Assembly: GCA_934661755.1 (NCBI GenBank) | Contig: CAKUJM010000002.1 | Location: forward strand, 30,450-94,449 | Source: an uncultured Lentisphaeria bacterium | Lineage (GTDB): Bacteria > Verrucomicrobiota > Lentisphaeria > Oligosphaerales > Oligosphaeraceae | Reading direction: 5' to 3' | Length of the DNA: 64,000 nt | Part shown: piece after piece, positions 28,859 through 39,525 of the stretch | How the letters are laid out: each line of letters starts with the position of its first letter | Numbering within the stretch: the first letter of the stretch is position 1 | Position numbers and translations under genes: made by a program | The notes under the pieces: generated by a model | The model's input: only the letters and a program-made list of their open reading frames with translations | Told to the model about the DNA's origin: nothing | Database searches by the model: none

Positions 28859-30571
28859 CTATTCCAGGGGGATGATCCGGCTGTGGACGACATCGACGAT
28901 GCCCTTGTCAGTCAATTTCAGGGTGGGGATGACCGACAGGGGGAGGAATGCCAATTGCAGGAACGGCGAGGACAGGGTGCATCCCAGCCGGGCCAGGGCC
29001 TCCTTGGCGTGCCGCAGCTGGGCGGCGGCTTCACGTGCCGGCGCGGGGGTGAGCAGCCCCGCCAGCGGCAGGGGCAGCGTGGCCAGGACCTGGCCGTCAT
29101 TGACGACGGCAAAACCGCCCTGCATGTCGATGATGGCGTTGATCGCCAGCGCCATGTCCTCGTCGCTGGCGCCGGCCACGCACAGGTTATGGGCGTCGTG
29201 GCCGACACTGGAGGCGACCGCGCCGTGCTTCAGTCCCAGTCCCTGCACAAATCCGCGTCCGATGTTGCCATTGACGCCATGGCGTTCGACCACCGCCAAT
29301 TTCAGGATGTCCTGCGACGGGTCGGCCAATATGTTTTCGCCGTCGCGCGGCAGCCTGGCGGTGAAGTCTCCGGTGAGCAGCGAATTGGGGATGGCGCGGA
29401 TGACCGGCAGTTCCGCCCGGGTGGAATGCACCCGGAAGTCATCGGCGGTGACCCTCCGGCACTTGACGCTGTTGGCGAGCATGGCGGGATCCGGCATCGG
29501 CGGGCGGGCGGCAAGCAGCGCGTCATTGACCAGCAGTCCGCCGACCAGCACGGAGTCGATGACGCAGTTTTTGAAATCGGAGAGCAGGAGGATGTCGGCA
29601 CGGCGGCCGGGCGCGATCAGCCCGCGGTCGTCCAGATGCAGCAACGCCGCCGCGGAGGAGCAGGCCGCGCGGTATGCCGCCAGCGGCGGCGCGCCGGCGG
29701 CGATGGCACGGGCCACCGATCGTTCGATATGGCCGCCTTCGACGATGTCGAGGGGGTTGCGGTCATCGGTGCAGAAGGCGATGAAGGGGCTGTTTTCGAC
29801 AGTGATTATCGGCATGAGCGCATCGAGGTTTCTGGCGACGCCGCCTTCGCGGATGAACACCGCCATGCCGCGGCGGATCTTTTCCATCGCCTCCTGCGCC
29901 GACGAGCACTCATGGCAATTGCGCACTCCGGCGGCGACATAGGCGTTGAGGGCCTTCCCGCCCAGCAGCGGCGCATGGCCGTCGATGTCATCGAACAGCG
30001 ACAGCTTCTCCAGCACCTCGGGGTCGCAGTTGAGCACTCCGGGGAAATTCATGAATTCCGCCAGGCCGGCTTCCGGGTGCATCCGGTGCCATTTGGCCAG
30101 CACCTGCGGAGTCAGATGGGCGCCGGAGGTCTCGAATGGCGACGCGGGGACGCAGGAGCTGAGGCGGATGACCAGGTCCATGATCATCGACTTGCGGCAC
30201 TCGTAGAGGTATTCGAAGGCCTTTTCGCCCACGACGTTGGCCAATTCATGGGGGTCGCATACCGCGGTGGTGATGCCGTGGGGCAGCACCAGCCGTTCAT
30301 ATTCGTTGGGTGCCAGTACCGATGACTCCAGATGGACATGCGCGTCGATGAAGCCGGGCACTGCGGTCATTCCGCAGGCGTCGATTTCCCGGCGACCGTG
30401 GTAATCGTCGCCGATGCCGGCGATGACGCCATTGACCACGGCGATGTCAGCCGACTCGAATTCGCCGGTTGCAAGATGGAAGATCCTGGCATTGTGGATG
30501 ACCAGGTCGGCTTCACGCTGGGATTGCGCGCATTGGATCAGCGCCCGCAGTTGATCAGTTGCATACGCCAT
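28859..30571 (-). CDS. ade: Adenine deaminase
   Basis: Amidohydrolase that deaminates adenine to hypoxanthine for purine salvage. The 570-residue length is normal. Metal-binding patterns are PGFIDAHVHLESS (HxH), AVCDPHELANVVG, and FCTDDRNPLDI late in the barrel; the C-terminal adenine deaminase domain shows GFVQGLGLKHGAVASSVGHDAHN with the conserved HDAHN. The start has the family-like N-terminal extension before DLVIHNARIFHLATGEF. It sits with genes for HolA (84 bp upstream) and the O-antigen-ligase-like protein. Confidence 0.95.
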   Translation of the reverse strand: MAYATDQLRALIQCAQSQREADLVIHNARIFHLATGEFESADIAVVNGVIAGIGDDYHGRREIDACGMTAVPGFIDAHVHLESSVLAPNEYERLVLPHGITTAVCDPHELANVVGEKAFEYLYECRKSMIMDLVIRLSSCVPASPFETSGAHLTPQVLAKWHRMHPEAGLAEFMNFPGVLNCDPEVLEKLSLFDDIDGHAPLLGGKALNAYVAAGVRNCHECSSAQEAMEKIRRGMAVFIREGGVARNLDALMPIITVENSPFIAFCTDDRNPLDIVEGGHIERSVARAIAAGAPPLAAYRAACSSAAALLHLDDRGLIAPGRRADILLLSDFKNCVIDSVLVGGLLVNDALLAARPPMPDPAMLANSVKCRRVTADDFRVHSTRAELPVIRAIPNSLLTGDFTARLPRDGENILADPSQDILKLAVVERHGVNGNIGRGFVQGLGLKHGAVASSVGHDAHNLCVAGASDEDMALAINAIIDMQGGFAVVNDGQVLATLPLPLAGLLTPAPAREAAAQLRHAKEALARLGCTLSSPFLQLAFLPLSVIPTLKLTDKGIVDVVHSRIIPLE

Positions 30572-30655
30572 GATGACAGATATTTCCGTATGATTCCGTT
30601 ATGGATTTCACATGTAGTTTCCTTCTTTTCGCCTTTTCGCGCGGAAATTTCGCCT

Positions 30656-31774
30656 TCACGGGCTCAGGATCTTGACTACCGCGCAAGTGAGCGCCAGCGG
30701 GGCGGGGACGCTTTCCGCGACCGTGGAAAGCAGGGCGTCGCGCATCACGTTGATGGCGTTGATCATCTCGTGGGGGGTGAAGTTCATGGCCGCGTCGGCG
30801 GAGAACTTCGCCTGCCAGGGATTGAGCTTCACAATGGCGGCGTCAGTGGCCAGCAGCTCCTTCTTTTTTTCAGGGGTGCTGTTCAGTCCGGACAGGAAGG
30901 ACTGCAGGTCCATGCTTTTGCGGAGGTGGTGTTCGCTCATGAAGAGCCGGATCTGCAGCAGAAGAAGGAACCTCGACGCCAGGGCGCTGATGAGGCCGCG
31001 GGCGATGGCCTCCGGATTGGCGTCCTGGGCCTGCAGCCGTTCGATGATGGCCAGCGTTCCGGAGAGGTCGCGGCGCCCGATGATGTCGTTGATCGCCCAG
31101 CCGGGCTCGTCGGTGGCGCTGGTGCACATTTCATGGACATCGTCAGGGGTGATGGTATGGCCCGGCCCCGCGTAGCAGATCAGCTTCTCCAGTTCGCCGT
31201 CGATCAGCTGGCTTTCGCCGCCCAGCGCATCCACGAGGGCGTCGCGGGTCTGGATGGTCAGGGTGACGCCCTTGCGGTTGGCCACGGCCTGCAGGCATCC
31301 CGCCATTTCCTCGCGCCAGCCCTTCTTGCCGCGTTCCGGCTTGCGCAGATTGCGCACCTCGCCAATCTTGGCGCAGGCGGTGGCCAGCGCCCGCCGCAGA
31401 TCGCACTGCGGCCCGGAGAGGATCAGATTCACTCCGGCGGGGAAGTCCGCATTCAGCTGCGCCGCCAGCGCCGACAGTTCAAGCGGGTCGTTCTTGGAGC
31501 GGGCGTTCCCCTCGGTGTCGAAACCGGAGAAGTTCTTCAGCCAGACAGTCTTGTCGCCGCCCATGAATGCCGGCGTCTTGATGGCGTTGATGACCGCGGC
31601 GATCATTTCGCGGCGCGGACCGCGGTCATCCTCGCAGATGACGTCGGTGCTGAACTCGCTGGGGTTGTCGCCGGCCAGGCGGTTGAAAAGCGCCTGGGCC
31701 TCCGCCGCGATGGCGCTGGTGTCGTTGCCGGTGATCAGGAATACCGGGTAGGTTTTCTTTTTTGCTGTTGCCAC
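30656..31774 (-). CDS. holA: DNA polymerase III delta subunit (clamp loader)
   Basis: A 372-residue protein matching HolA, which opens the beta clamp in the clamp-loader complex. It has the degenerate AAA+ start (VFLITGNDTSAIAAEAQALF), the ELEKLICYAGPGHTITPDDV motif typical of the delta subunit and a helical C-terminal collar domain (AIIERLQAQ, LLLQIRLFMSEHHLRKSM). The start appears to be GTG (GTG GCA ACA GCA), since no in-frame ATG fits. A hairpin lies 10 nt upstream. It is divergent from the SH3/coiled-coil gene. Confidence 0.9.
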   Translation of the reverse strand: MATAKKKTYPVFLITGNDTSAIAAEAQALFNRLAGDNPSEFSTDVICEDDRGPRREMIAAVINAIKTPAFMGGDKTVWLKNFSGFDTEGNARSKNDPLELSALAAQLNADFPAGVNLILSGPQCDLRRALATACAKIGEVRNLRKPERGKKGWREEMAGCLQAVANRKGVTLTIQTRDALVDALGGESQLIDGELEKLICYAGPGHTITPDDVHEMCTSATDEPGWAINDIIGRRDLSGTLAIIERLQAQDANPEAIARGLISALASRFLLLLQIRLFMSEHHLRKSMDLQSFLSGLNSTPEKKKELLATDAAIVKLNPWQAKFSADAAMNFTPHEMINAINVMRDALLSTVAESVPAPLALTCAVVKILSP

Positions 31775-31784
31775 GGGGCATACA

Positions 31785-31825
31785 ATAATCCCCGCCGGGT
31801 GATTCGTATGCGCGGCGGGGGTTAT
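31785..31825. promoter_or_regulatory. 13-bp hairpin in the holA/SH3 divergent promoter region
   Basis: ataatccccgccg (31785-31797) pairs with cggcgggggttat (31813-31825), with one G-T pair. On the holA strand it places the only purine-rich stretch (ggcgggga) in a stem 10 nt before the GTG start. A second small stem, ccccgg/ccgggg (31861-31882), lies on the other side and resembles an end fragment of the dispersed palindrome. Confidence 0.5.
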
Positions 31826-31899
31826 ATTTAGTCATCCTACCGACCGGATCCAGTGCAATCCCCCGGCTTCGCGGATCCGGGGCCGATCCACTTCACCAA

Positions 31900-33699
31900 A
31901 TGAGCACATCCACAATGAGACTGGCCATCATCATCATCTTTTGTGCGGCTGCCGGATTTGCCGCTGAAGCCGGATATGTCGTGGGCAACGGGGTCAATCT
32001 GCGGGCGTCAGCGGCGTCGTTTTCGGAATCCCTGGGAACGCTGAAGGAAGGCACGGCGGTGTCGATTGTGTCGGAGAAGGATGGATGGGCGCAGATTGTG
32101 CTGCCCTTTCCCGTGACCGGGTGGGTGGATGGCACGCAGCTTTCGGAGGACGGGCGGGTGCTCCAGCCGCCATGCCCGGTATATGCCGGGCCGGGGACGC
32201 ATTTTTCGGTGCTGTACATGGCCGGCGACGGCGTGGTTTTGCCGCGCACCGGCCGCAGTGACGACCGGCTGGTGCAGGTGCGCCTGCCGGAGGACGCCAC
32301 CGGCTGGGTGAGTGCGGATTTTGTGCGGCGGGGGCAGCCGCAGCAGCCCCGCAGCGTGCTTCCGAAGGGCGAGGCCGAGACGGAGTTGGCGCAGCGGCGC
32401 CAGGAGCTCAAGCGGATGCATGCCGAGCAGCTCAAACAGCTGCAGCATGACAAGACGCAGCTGGAGGAATTGCAGCAGCGTTCGGCGGAAATGAAGAACC
32501 ATGTCTCGAAGTACGAGGCCGAGGCGCAGTCGCTGCAGAAGGAGGCGGAGCGCCAGGAGGCATTGCGCGAGGCCGCGCAGGCCCGGGCGAAGCTGGCGGC
32601 GATGGAGCGCGAGAAGGCGCAGCTGGAGGAAAGCCGTCTCCTCGAACAATTGGAGTCGGAGAAGAAGGTCGCCGAGGAGAAGGCGCGGACGGTCCGGGAG
32701 GACTCCGCGCGCTGGCAGGAGGAGGCGCGCCTGGCGGAGGAAAAAATGGCGTCGGCGAAGGCGGCCGCCGCGCGGCGGATGGAGATTTTGCAGCAGGAGG
32801 CCAGCGAGATGTCGGCGGCGGAGGAGGAGGCGCAGAAGCGCGCCCGGGAGGCTTTGGCCAAGGCGGATGCCGCCGAGAAGCTCCGGGAAAAAAGCGAACA
32901 GCAGGAGGCCGAGACCAGCAGGCTGATCGAAAAGCTCCAAGGCGATATCGCCCGGGGCGACGAGGAGCTCGAGATGCTCAGGCTGCGCCGCGAGAGCATG
33001 GCGGCGGCGACCCGTGAGGAAAATGCGAAGCTGGCGGCAATGCGGGCGGAAGCCGCGCGGCTGGAGGCCGAACGGCGCGAGCAGGCCGCGCAGGTTGAAC
33101 AGGCCCGGAAGGAGCAGGCGGCCGTGCGGGAGCAAATCGCGCAGCTGCGCGCGGAGAATGAAAAGCAGTCGGCGGCCAGGGCCGAGCTGATGAAGCTGCG
33201 CGAGGATGCCCAGGCGCAGGACGCCGCCAAGGCGGATCTGGATGAGCAGATCGCCGCCGAGAAGGCGCGGCTGGCCAAATCCGGCCAGATCCGGCGGGAG
33301 CTGGAGGCGGAGCTTGGCCGGTTGAAGGGGCAGTCCGGCGCCGATGCCGCCGCAGCTGAAGGCGTGGCGGCGTCAGTGGCGGACTCCGATGCGGTGTCAC
33401 TGCCGCCAGCAGCCGCCGCCATGGCTGATGATTCCGCTCCGGATGATTCCGCTCCGGAAGCGATGGAAGAAGCCGCCAGCCACTCCGGAGTCCTGCTGCC
33501 ATTGCGCACCAGGACTGGCGACGCCACCCACGCGCTTTGTCACGACAGCTCCGGCGGCGAGGTGATCTGCTATGTCGGCAGCCAGCGGCTGAATTTGAGG
33601 GAATGGGAACGCCGGAGGGTATGCGTCAGCGGCGCGCTCTCCCAGATTGACGGCTGGAAAAAGCCGTTCATGATGGCCAGCGGCATCTACGAGGAATAG
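31900..33699 (+). CDS. Exported protein with two bacterial SH3 domains and a long coiled coil
   Basis: A 599-residue protein with a signal peptide (LAIIIIFCAAAGFAAEA). Two SH3b domains follow: about 24-80 (VNLRASAASFSESLGTLKEG, WVDGTQL) and about 85-145 (VYAGPGTHFSVLYMAGDG, GWVSADFV). Residues about 155-490 are almost pure coiled coil, rich in Glu, Ala, Lys, Gln and Arg. A final small domain has one Cys pair and YVGSQRLNLREWERRRVCVSG. SH3b domains often bind cell-wall peptides, so it may bridge peptidoglycan and another structure. A second ATG at 31915 is an equally good start; neither has a Shine-Dalgarno. It heads a plus-strand gene run ending at argH and a membrane protein. Confidence 0.85.
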   Translation: MSTSTMRLAIIIIFCAAAGFAAEAGYVVGNGVNLRASAASFSESLGTLKEGTAVSIVSEKDGWAQIVLPFPVTGWVDGTQLSEDGRVLQPPCPVYAGPGTHFSVLYMAGDGVVLPRTGRSDDRLVQVRLPEDATGWVSADFVRRGQPQQPRSVLPKGEAETELAQRRQELKRMHAEQLKQLQHDKTQLEELQQRSAEMKNHVSKYEAEAQSLQKEAERQEALREAAQARAKLAAMEREKAQLEESRLLEQLESEKKVAEEKARTVREDSARWQEEARLAEEKMASAKAAAARRMEILQQEASEMSAAEEEAQKRAREALAKADAAEKLREKSEQQEAETSRLIEKLQGDIARGDEELEMLRLRRESMAAATREENAKLAAMRAEAARLEAERREQAAQVEQARKEQAAVREQIAQLRAENEKQSAARAELMKLREDAQAQDAAKADLDEQIAAEKARLAKSGQIRRELEAELGRLKGQSGADAAAAEGVAASVADSDAVSLPPAAAAMADDSAPDDSAPEAMEEAASHSGVLLPLRTRTGDATHALCHDSSGGEVICYVGSQRLNLREWERRRVCVSGALSQIDGWKKPFMMASGIYEE

Positions 33700-33778
33700 C
33701 GCGGGGGGCGCGCAGACGGTTTCACGCCATAGCAGGAATGACCCGACACACCAGTTTTTCCCATAGCGCATCATCACC

Positions 33779-34462
33779 ATGTTGAAAAGACAATATCTGA
33801 TTTTCCTGTCCCTTGCATTCAGTGCCATGGCGCTGCTTGGCGCCGAGACGGTATGGGTGAAGAACACCTTCCAGTGGCGTGGGAACGGCGTGCTGATCAC
33901 CGGGCCGGTGCCGATTCATGGCGACGCCTTCCGGCTGCGCTGTTCTTCCGCGGGCGGCGGACCGCTCACGGTGATTGTTGAAAACGAGGATGGCAGCAAC
34001 GGCAAGACCCTGCTGGAGCGGCAGCGCCTTGACAGCGCCACCACCCGCCGCTACGGCAAACGCGCCGACGTGGTGCGATTCCGCATCGTCGGCGACATCC
34101 GCGGCTGGAAGGTCGAGCTGGATCAGCTCATGGACACGGTCCAGGAGTGGAGATACCGCCGATATCTGGCTGACCGTCCGCCGGTGGCGGAGCGCAAGGT
34201 CGGGCAGTGGAGCAACCGCGGTTCGCAGGATTTCACCTTCACTGTCCGCCAGGCGCCGTGCCGCCTCCAGCTGGTCCAGGAAGGCGAAAGCAACACCACC
34301 ATCACCGTGAAGAACGCCGCCGGCGAGCTCCTTTTCCAGAGCAGCACCTTGAAGAATGGCGCCGCCACCTCCGGATCGCTGCATTCCGCCGGCGAGGTGT
34401 TCATTGCGGTGTCCTCCGGCGACGATACCGCCTGGACGCTGTCGGCTTTCGGAGCGCGATAG
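33779..34462 (+). CDS. Unknown exported beta-rich protein
   Basis: A 227-residue protein with a signal peptide, probably cleaved after SAMALLGAE. The mature part seems to hold two beta-sandwich-like segments of about 90 residues (first from TVWVKNTFQWRGNG, second from RGSQDFTFTVRQAPCRLQL), both ending in alternating hydrophobic strands. This is like small carbohydrate- or ligand-binding modules, but no family is recognised. It lies between the SH3/coiled-coil gene (79 bp) and the GAF gene (9 bp), likely in one transcript. Function unknown. Confidence 0.75.
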   Translation: MLKRQYLIFLSLAFSAMALLGAETVWVKNTFQWRGNGVLITGPVPIHGDAFRLRCSSAGGGPLTVIVENEDGSNGKTLLERQRLDSATTRRYGKRADVVRFRIVGDIRGWKVELDQLMDTVQEWRYRRYLADRPPVAERKVGQWSNRGSQDFTFTVRQAPCRLQLVQEGESNTTITVKNAAGELLFQSSTLKNGAATSGSLHSAGEVFIAVSSGDDTAWTLSAFGAR

Positions 34463-34471
34463 ACAGAGAAG

Positions 34472-35239
34472 ATGAACAACACTGATTTTGAAAAAGTGCT
34501 GGATGTGCTGGAGCCGCTCAATGACGCGCTGGCGGTTCCCAACACGCTTGACGAGGGGTTGCGGAAGATTGTCGACCTGACCTGCCAGCTCATGGATTCC
34601 AGCCAGGCCGCATTCCTGCTGCTGGACGAGGAGAAGCAGCGCTTCATCATCCGGGCGGCGGTGGGATTGGAGAACAGCAATTTCCGTGAAGGCGAGGCGC
34701 TCATGGTGCCCGACCGCCTGCAGAACATCCTGTGGAAATTGCGCAATATCCACCAGATCAACTGGATCGACTCCGGGATCGACGGCATTGTCTTCCCGAT
34801 CATCGCGATGCCGATATACTTCAAGGGGCGGCGCATCGGCCATTTGATCACCGGCGGGGTCCGTGATGCCGGCAAGGCCCAGGACCCGCTGCGGCGGAAG
34901 GTGCTGGCGTTGCTGGCGCCCTTTGCCTCGCTGATCATCGAGAATGCCAAGGCCACCGACCTCATCAGCCAGCATTTCACCCTGAATTCCCATGAGCTGC
35001 TGGAGGACATGCGCAAGGAAGCCGAGGAGGACGGCGGCCAGCGCTCCACCGCCGACCAGCTGATGGTGACCTCGATCCGCAACCCCGGGAAGGTGGTGCG
35101 GCTGTTGTCCGAATCATTCTATCGCGAGCTCACCCGCGCCGGTTTCGGCTCCGGCCAGGTGATGCAGGCCGCGGCGCACCTGCTTGAATGCATCGTCAAA
35201 AGCGGCGAACCCGCCAGCCCCGGCGAAGAGCAGGAGTAG
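34472..35239 (+). CDS. GAF-domain protein
   Basis: A 255-residue cytoplasmic protein. Residues about 20-165 form a GAF domain (LRKIVDLTCQLMDSSQAAFLLLD, RFIIRAAVGLEN, PIIAMPIYFKGRRIGHLIT), a fold that senses small ligands. The C-terminal 90 residues are helical with no output domain I recognise; no kinase, cyclase or HTH motif is present. It could be a soluble sensor acting through protein contact. It starts 9 bp after the exported-protein gene and is followed by argH after 63 bp. Confidence 0.85.
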   Translation: MNNTDFEKVLDVLEPLNDALAVPNTLDEGLRKIVDLTCQLMDSSQAAFLLLDEEKQRFIIRAAVGLENSNFREGEALMVPDRLQNILWKLRNIHQINWIDSGIDGIVFPIIAMPIYFKGRRIGHLITGGVRDAGKAQDPLRRKVLALLAPFASLIIENAKATDLISQHFTLNSHELLEDMRKEAEEDGGQRSTADQLMVTSIRNPGKVVRLLSESFYRELTRAGFGSGQVMQAAAHLLECIVKSGEPASPGEEQE

Positions 35240-35302
35240 TTTCCGGAAGGCCGGAGAGGGTACATCCTTTTTTTACACACTTTTTCATTCATCAATTCAT
35301 CC

Positions 35303-36699
<1,397 letters not shown>

Positions 36700-36703
<4 letters not shown>

Positions 36704-38625
36704 CCAGGGCCGCGATCAATCCCATGCATCCATCCTGGCCGGTGGCCGGGCTCTCAATGCTGCATTTTGGCGGCGTCGGCGTCGCGCTGGCGCTGTGGAG
36801 CGCCTGGAGCCTGGGATGGCTGTCGCTGGCGGTGGCGCTCAATTCGATGGTGCTTGCCGGACTGGGGATGGCCGTCTTCTACGGTTTTTGCGCCGTGCGG
36901 TTCTACCGCGGCACCAATCCGCCGGATTTTACCCACCTTCAAAAGGGAGTGTGCATGCTGGCGTGGTTTCTGCTCACCGTCATCGCATTCCGCCGGCTGG
37001 AAAGTGCGGGCGTAATCAGCGGCGCCGCGGGGCTCATTGCGCTGGTATATGCATTCTTTGCCTTCCTGTCGCTGGCCATGTGCGGAAAAGACCGCCGCCG
37101 GATGGCGCTGTGCGGCGTCAATGTCGTCCTGGGAGTTTTCGGATGGGGAGTGATGGCCTTGCAGCTGCTCCGGATCATGGAGCTGTATTTTCTTGGCGGC
37201 TTGCCGGACATGCCGGCGATTCTGCCGGTGACGCTGGCGAATTTCATCGACCGCCAGGATCAGCTGCTGGGGATAAACGGCGTGCTGGTGCTGGCGATCG
37301 GGATGGTGGCGGCGGCGTTCTGCCTGCGGGTGGTCGCCTATTGGTCCATGATGAAGGTGCCATGGCGTGGGCTTTTCGGCAAATGCGCCTGCGGGTCGCT
37401 GCTGTTCCTGGTGGCCGCATTCGCCTTCAGCCAGGTGGCACGGATGCATCTTGCCGGGCAATTCGCCGCCGCTGAAGAGATTTTCCAGCAACGGCAAAGC
37501 GCGGTCATGGGCCAGTACCCCGATGCCGGCGGCGGTGACGGCCGCGCGATCGCGGGCTTCATTCGCCAAATGGAGGAATCCGGCGCAAGGTGGTACCAGG
37601 CTGTCGCAGCCAGCCTCAAGAAGGACAAGTCGCCGAAGTTCAACTGGTATGAGAGCGCGCGGCTGCGCTGGATCCCGGCGCCATCGGACAATCCTGCGGC
37701 GCTGGCGGAGTTGCGGGGATACGCATCGCAATTCGCCTCGCAGTTCCAGGAATTCGACCAGCTGCTGGCGACGATGCCGCCGGCATTCGGCGGATGGCCG
37801 GAGTGGCTCAAGCGCATCACCGCCTGGCGGCTGCAATACGGCATTCAGATTGGCGACTGGGCGAATGCCGTCCGGCTTTTCCGGCAGCTTGACGCCATGG
37901 TTGTCGACAATGGCGCCATGCCCCTGGACCGGGTGGCTTTTTCCCATGACGACTCGCTGTGGCTTGATCTTGCGCAGATCATGCTCGAGTCGCCTCAATG
38001 CCCCGAGGAGGCGCTGTCTGAGATCGCTGGCGCGATTGCGCGATTCCGTGCCGGCGAGGAAAAATATCGTCAGCTCCGCCGCGCCCAGATGGCCAGTGAG
38101 CTTTGCGTCGGCGCGCGTTTTGTCGATGGCACTGGAATGATGGATTTGCGCAAGTGCGCGTGGATCATGCCGGTGCTGTCGATGACCGCCTATGCGGATG
38201 CCGCCGCGGCAATGCGGTTTGCAGCCTGTGCGGACGAGGTCTGGCCGGAACGGCTTCGCAGCAATGCGCCGATGGCCAGCATCCTCGCGTCAATCTTCCA
38301 TCGGGCGATTGGCCGCCGGCAGCTTCTGGAATCAAAAATGAACATGCTCGAATTGCAGATTGCCGCCGAACGCCATGCCCGCCGCACTGGCGGCTATCCG
38401 CTGACGCTGACGGCGCTGGTTCCGGAGTTCATCGCCGCACTGCCCGTGGATCCCCAGGCGCCGGAACTGCCATACTCGCTGACATGCGACGAAGGCCAGG
38501 TCTGGAGCTGGAATTACACCGCCGCCGCCGCCGCATCCGCCGCCGTGCATCGGCTGCGGATCGCCTCCGCCACCGGAGAAGTCACCCGGATTGTCAGGGC
38601 GTCATCCCGACCGCGCCGGGAATGA
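36700..38625 (+). CDS. Unknown membrane protein with large exported or cytoplasmic tail
   Basis: A 641-residue protein with seven or eight hydrophobic segments in the first 250 residues and a soluble helical remainder. The last 90 residues (MNMLELQIAAERHARRTGGYPLTL split as LQIAAERHARR and GGYPLTLTALVP, then LPVDPQAPELPYSL) match the pseudopilin-like tail often seen in large proteins of planctomycete and lentisphaera genomes: A-E-R-x(n)-GGYP-x-T-L-x-x-L-x-P, then a DP turn. It is translationally coupled to argH by an ATGA overlap, although no link to arginine synthesis is evident. Function unknown. Confidence 0.75.
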
Positions 38626-38661
38626 GGATGGGCCAGGCCATAGTATTTGCGCCCCGCAGCC

Positions 38662-39507
38662 ATGGGATGGGAGTTTGCATATCATTACGACGATGACGCG
38701 ATGGTGCGATTCGCCGCGCATCTGGACTTCCAGCTGCTGTGCGGCGGCCATGCCGAGGACAAGGACGACCTGGAGCGGCTTCATCCATTCCGCAGCGATC
38801 CGTTTTTCCGGGTATACCGGCCAATGAGCGGCTCGCTGCGGGTGAGGGATTGCGACAATATCACCCAGATCAATACCGGCAGCTACTGGCTGCTTCCGGC
38901 GGCGGTGCCATTCCGGATGCTCACCGATGGCGGCGGCTTCACCCACGAGTGGTTTCACTTCAAGTCCATCGCCTTGGAACGGCACCCCGGCTTCCGGCAT
39001 ATTGTTTCAGTGCCGTCCACTGCGCAGATGGACGATGCCTGGCGCCGTTTCATGAAGGAGGTCATGGCCGATGCGCGCTCCTTTGAGAATGTCTATGAAT
39101 CGCATCTGCTGGGGCGGCAGATCATCTTCCCGTTCATGCAGAAGATCGAATCGGAATCCGGACGGAACCCGGGCGAGGCGCGGGCGCAATTCGGCGATGT
39201 GCTGCAATATGTCGGCGACAGCTATATGAATCCGATACAGATCCCCGATCTTGCGGCCATGGCCGGGATGCCGCATAACAAGTTCTCCAGCCTGTTCCGG
39301 AAGGCCTTCGGCATCTCGCCGAAGGAATATGTCGTGAATGTCCGGATCGCCCATGCGAAGATCCTGCTGCTGACCACCGAAATGACCGGCAGCCAAATCG
39401 CATTCAAATGCGGATTCAATGACATCTACTTCTTTTTCCGGTGCTTCCGCAAAAGGTGCGGCATGACTCCGGGAAAATACCGCGAGATCATGAATCTGGG
39501 AAATTGA
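38662..39507 (+). CDS. AraC-family transcriptional regulator
   Basis: A 281-residue regulator. The C-terminal 100 residues hold the two helix-turn-helix units of AraC/XylS proteins (IQIPDLAAMAGMPHNKFSS, then GSQIAFKCGFNDIYFFFRCF and RCGMTPGKYRE). The N-terminal 170 residues form an AraC-type cupin sensor with INTGSYWLLPAAVPFRM. Such proteins usually sense sugars. ATG at 38662 was chosen; a TTG 15 bp upstream is in frame. It follows the membrane-protein gene by 36 bp and is convergent with the acyl-ACP synthetase fusion, with only 18 bp between the stops. Its targets are not evident. Confidence 0.92.
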   Translation: MGWEFAYHYDDDAMVRFAAHLDFQLLCGGHAEDKDDLERLHPFRSDPFFRVYRPMSGSLRVRDCDNITQINTGSYWLLPAAVPFRMLTDGGGFTHEWFHFKSIALERHPGFRHIVSVPSTAQMDDAWRRFMKEVMADARSFENVYESHLLGRQIIFPFMQKIESESGRNPGEARAQFGDVLQYVGDSYMNPIQIPDLAAMAGMPHNKFSSLFRKAFGISPKEYVVNVRIAHAKILLLTTEMTGSQIAFKCGFNDIYFFFRCFRKRCGMTPGKYREIMNLGN

Positions 39508-39525
39508 ACAGGGGAAAACGCCTTT

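Noticed and set aside
31893..33527. Long Ser-rich open frame opposite the SH3/coiled-coil gene
   Set aside because: Its composition (Ser, Ala, Cys, Arg runs) is what the reverse strand of a Glu/Ala/Lys coiled coil gives in GC-rich DNA. The plus-strand gene has a signal peptide and domains.
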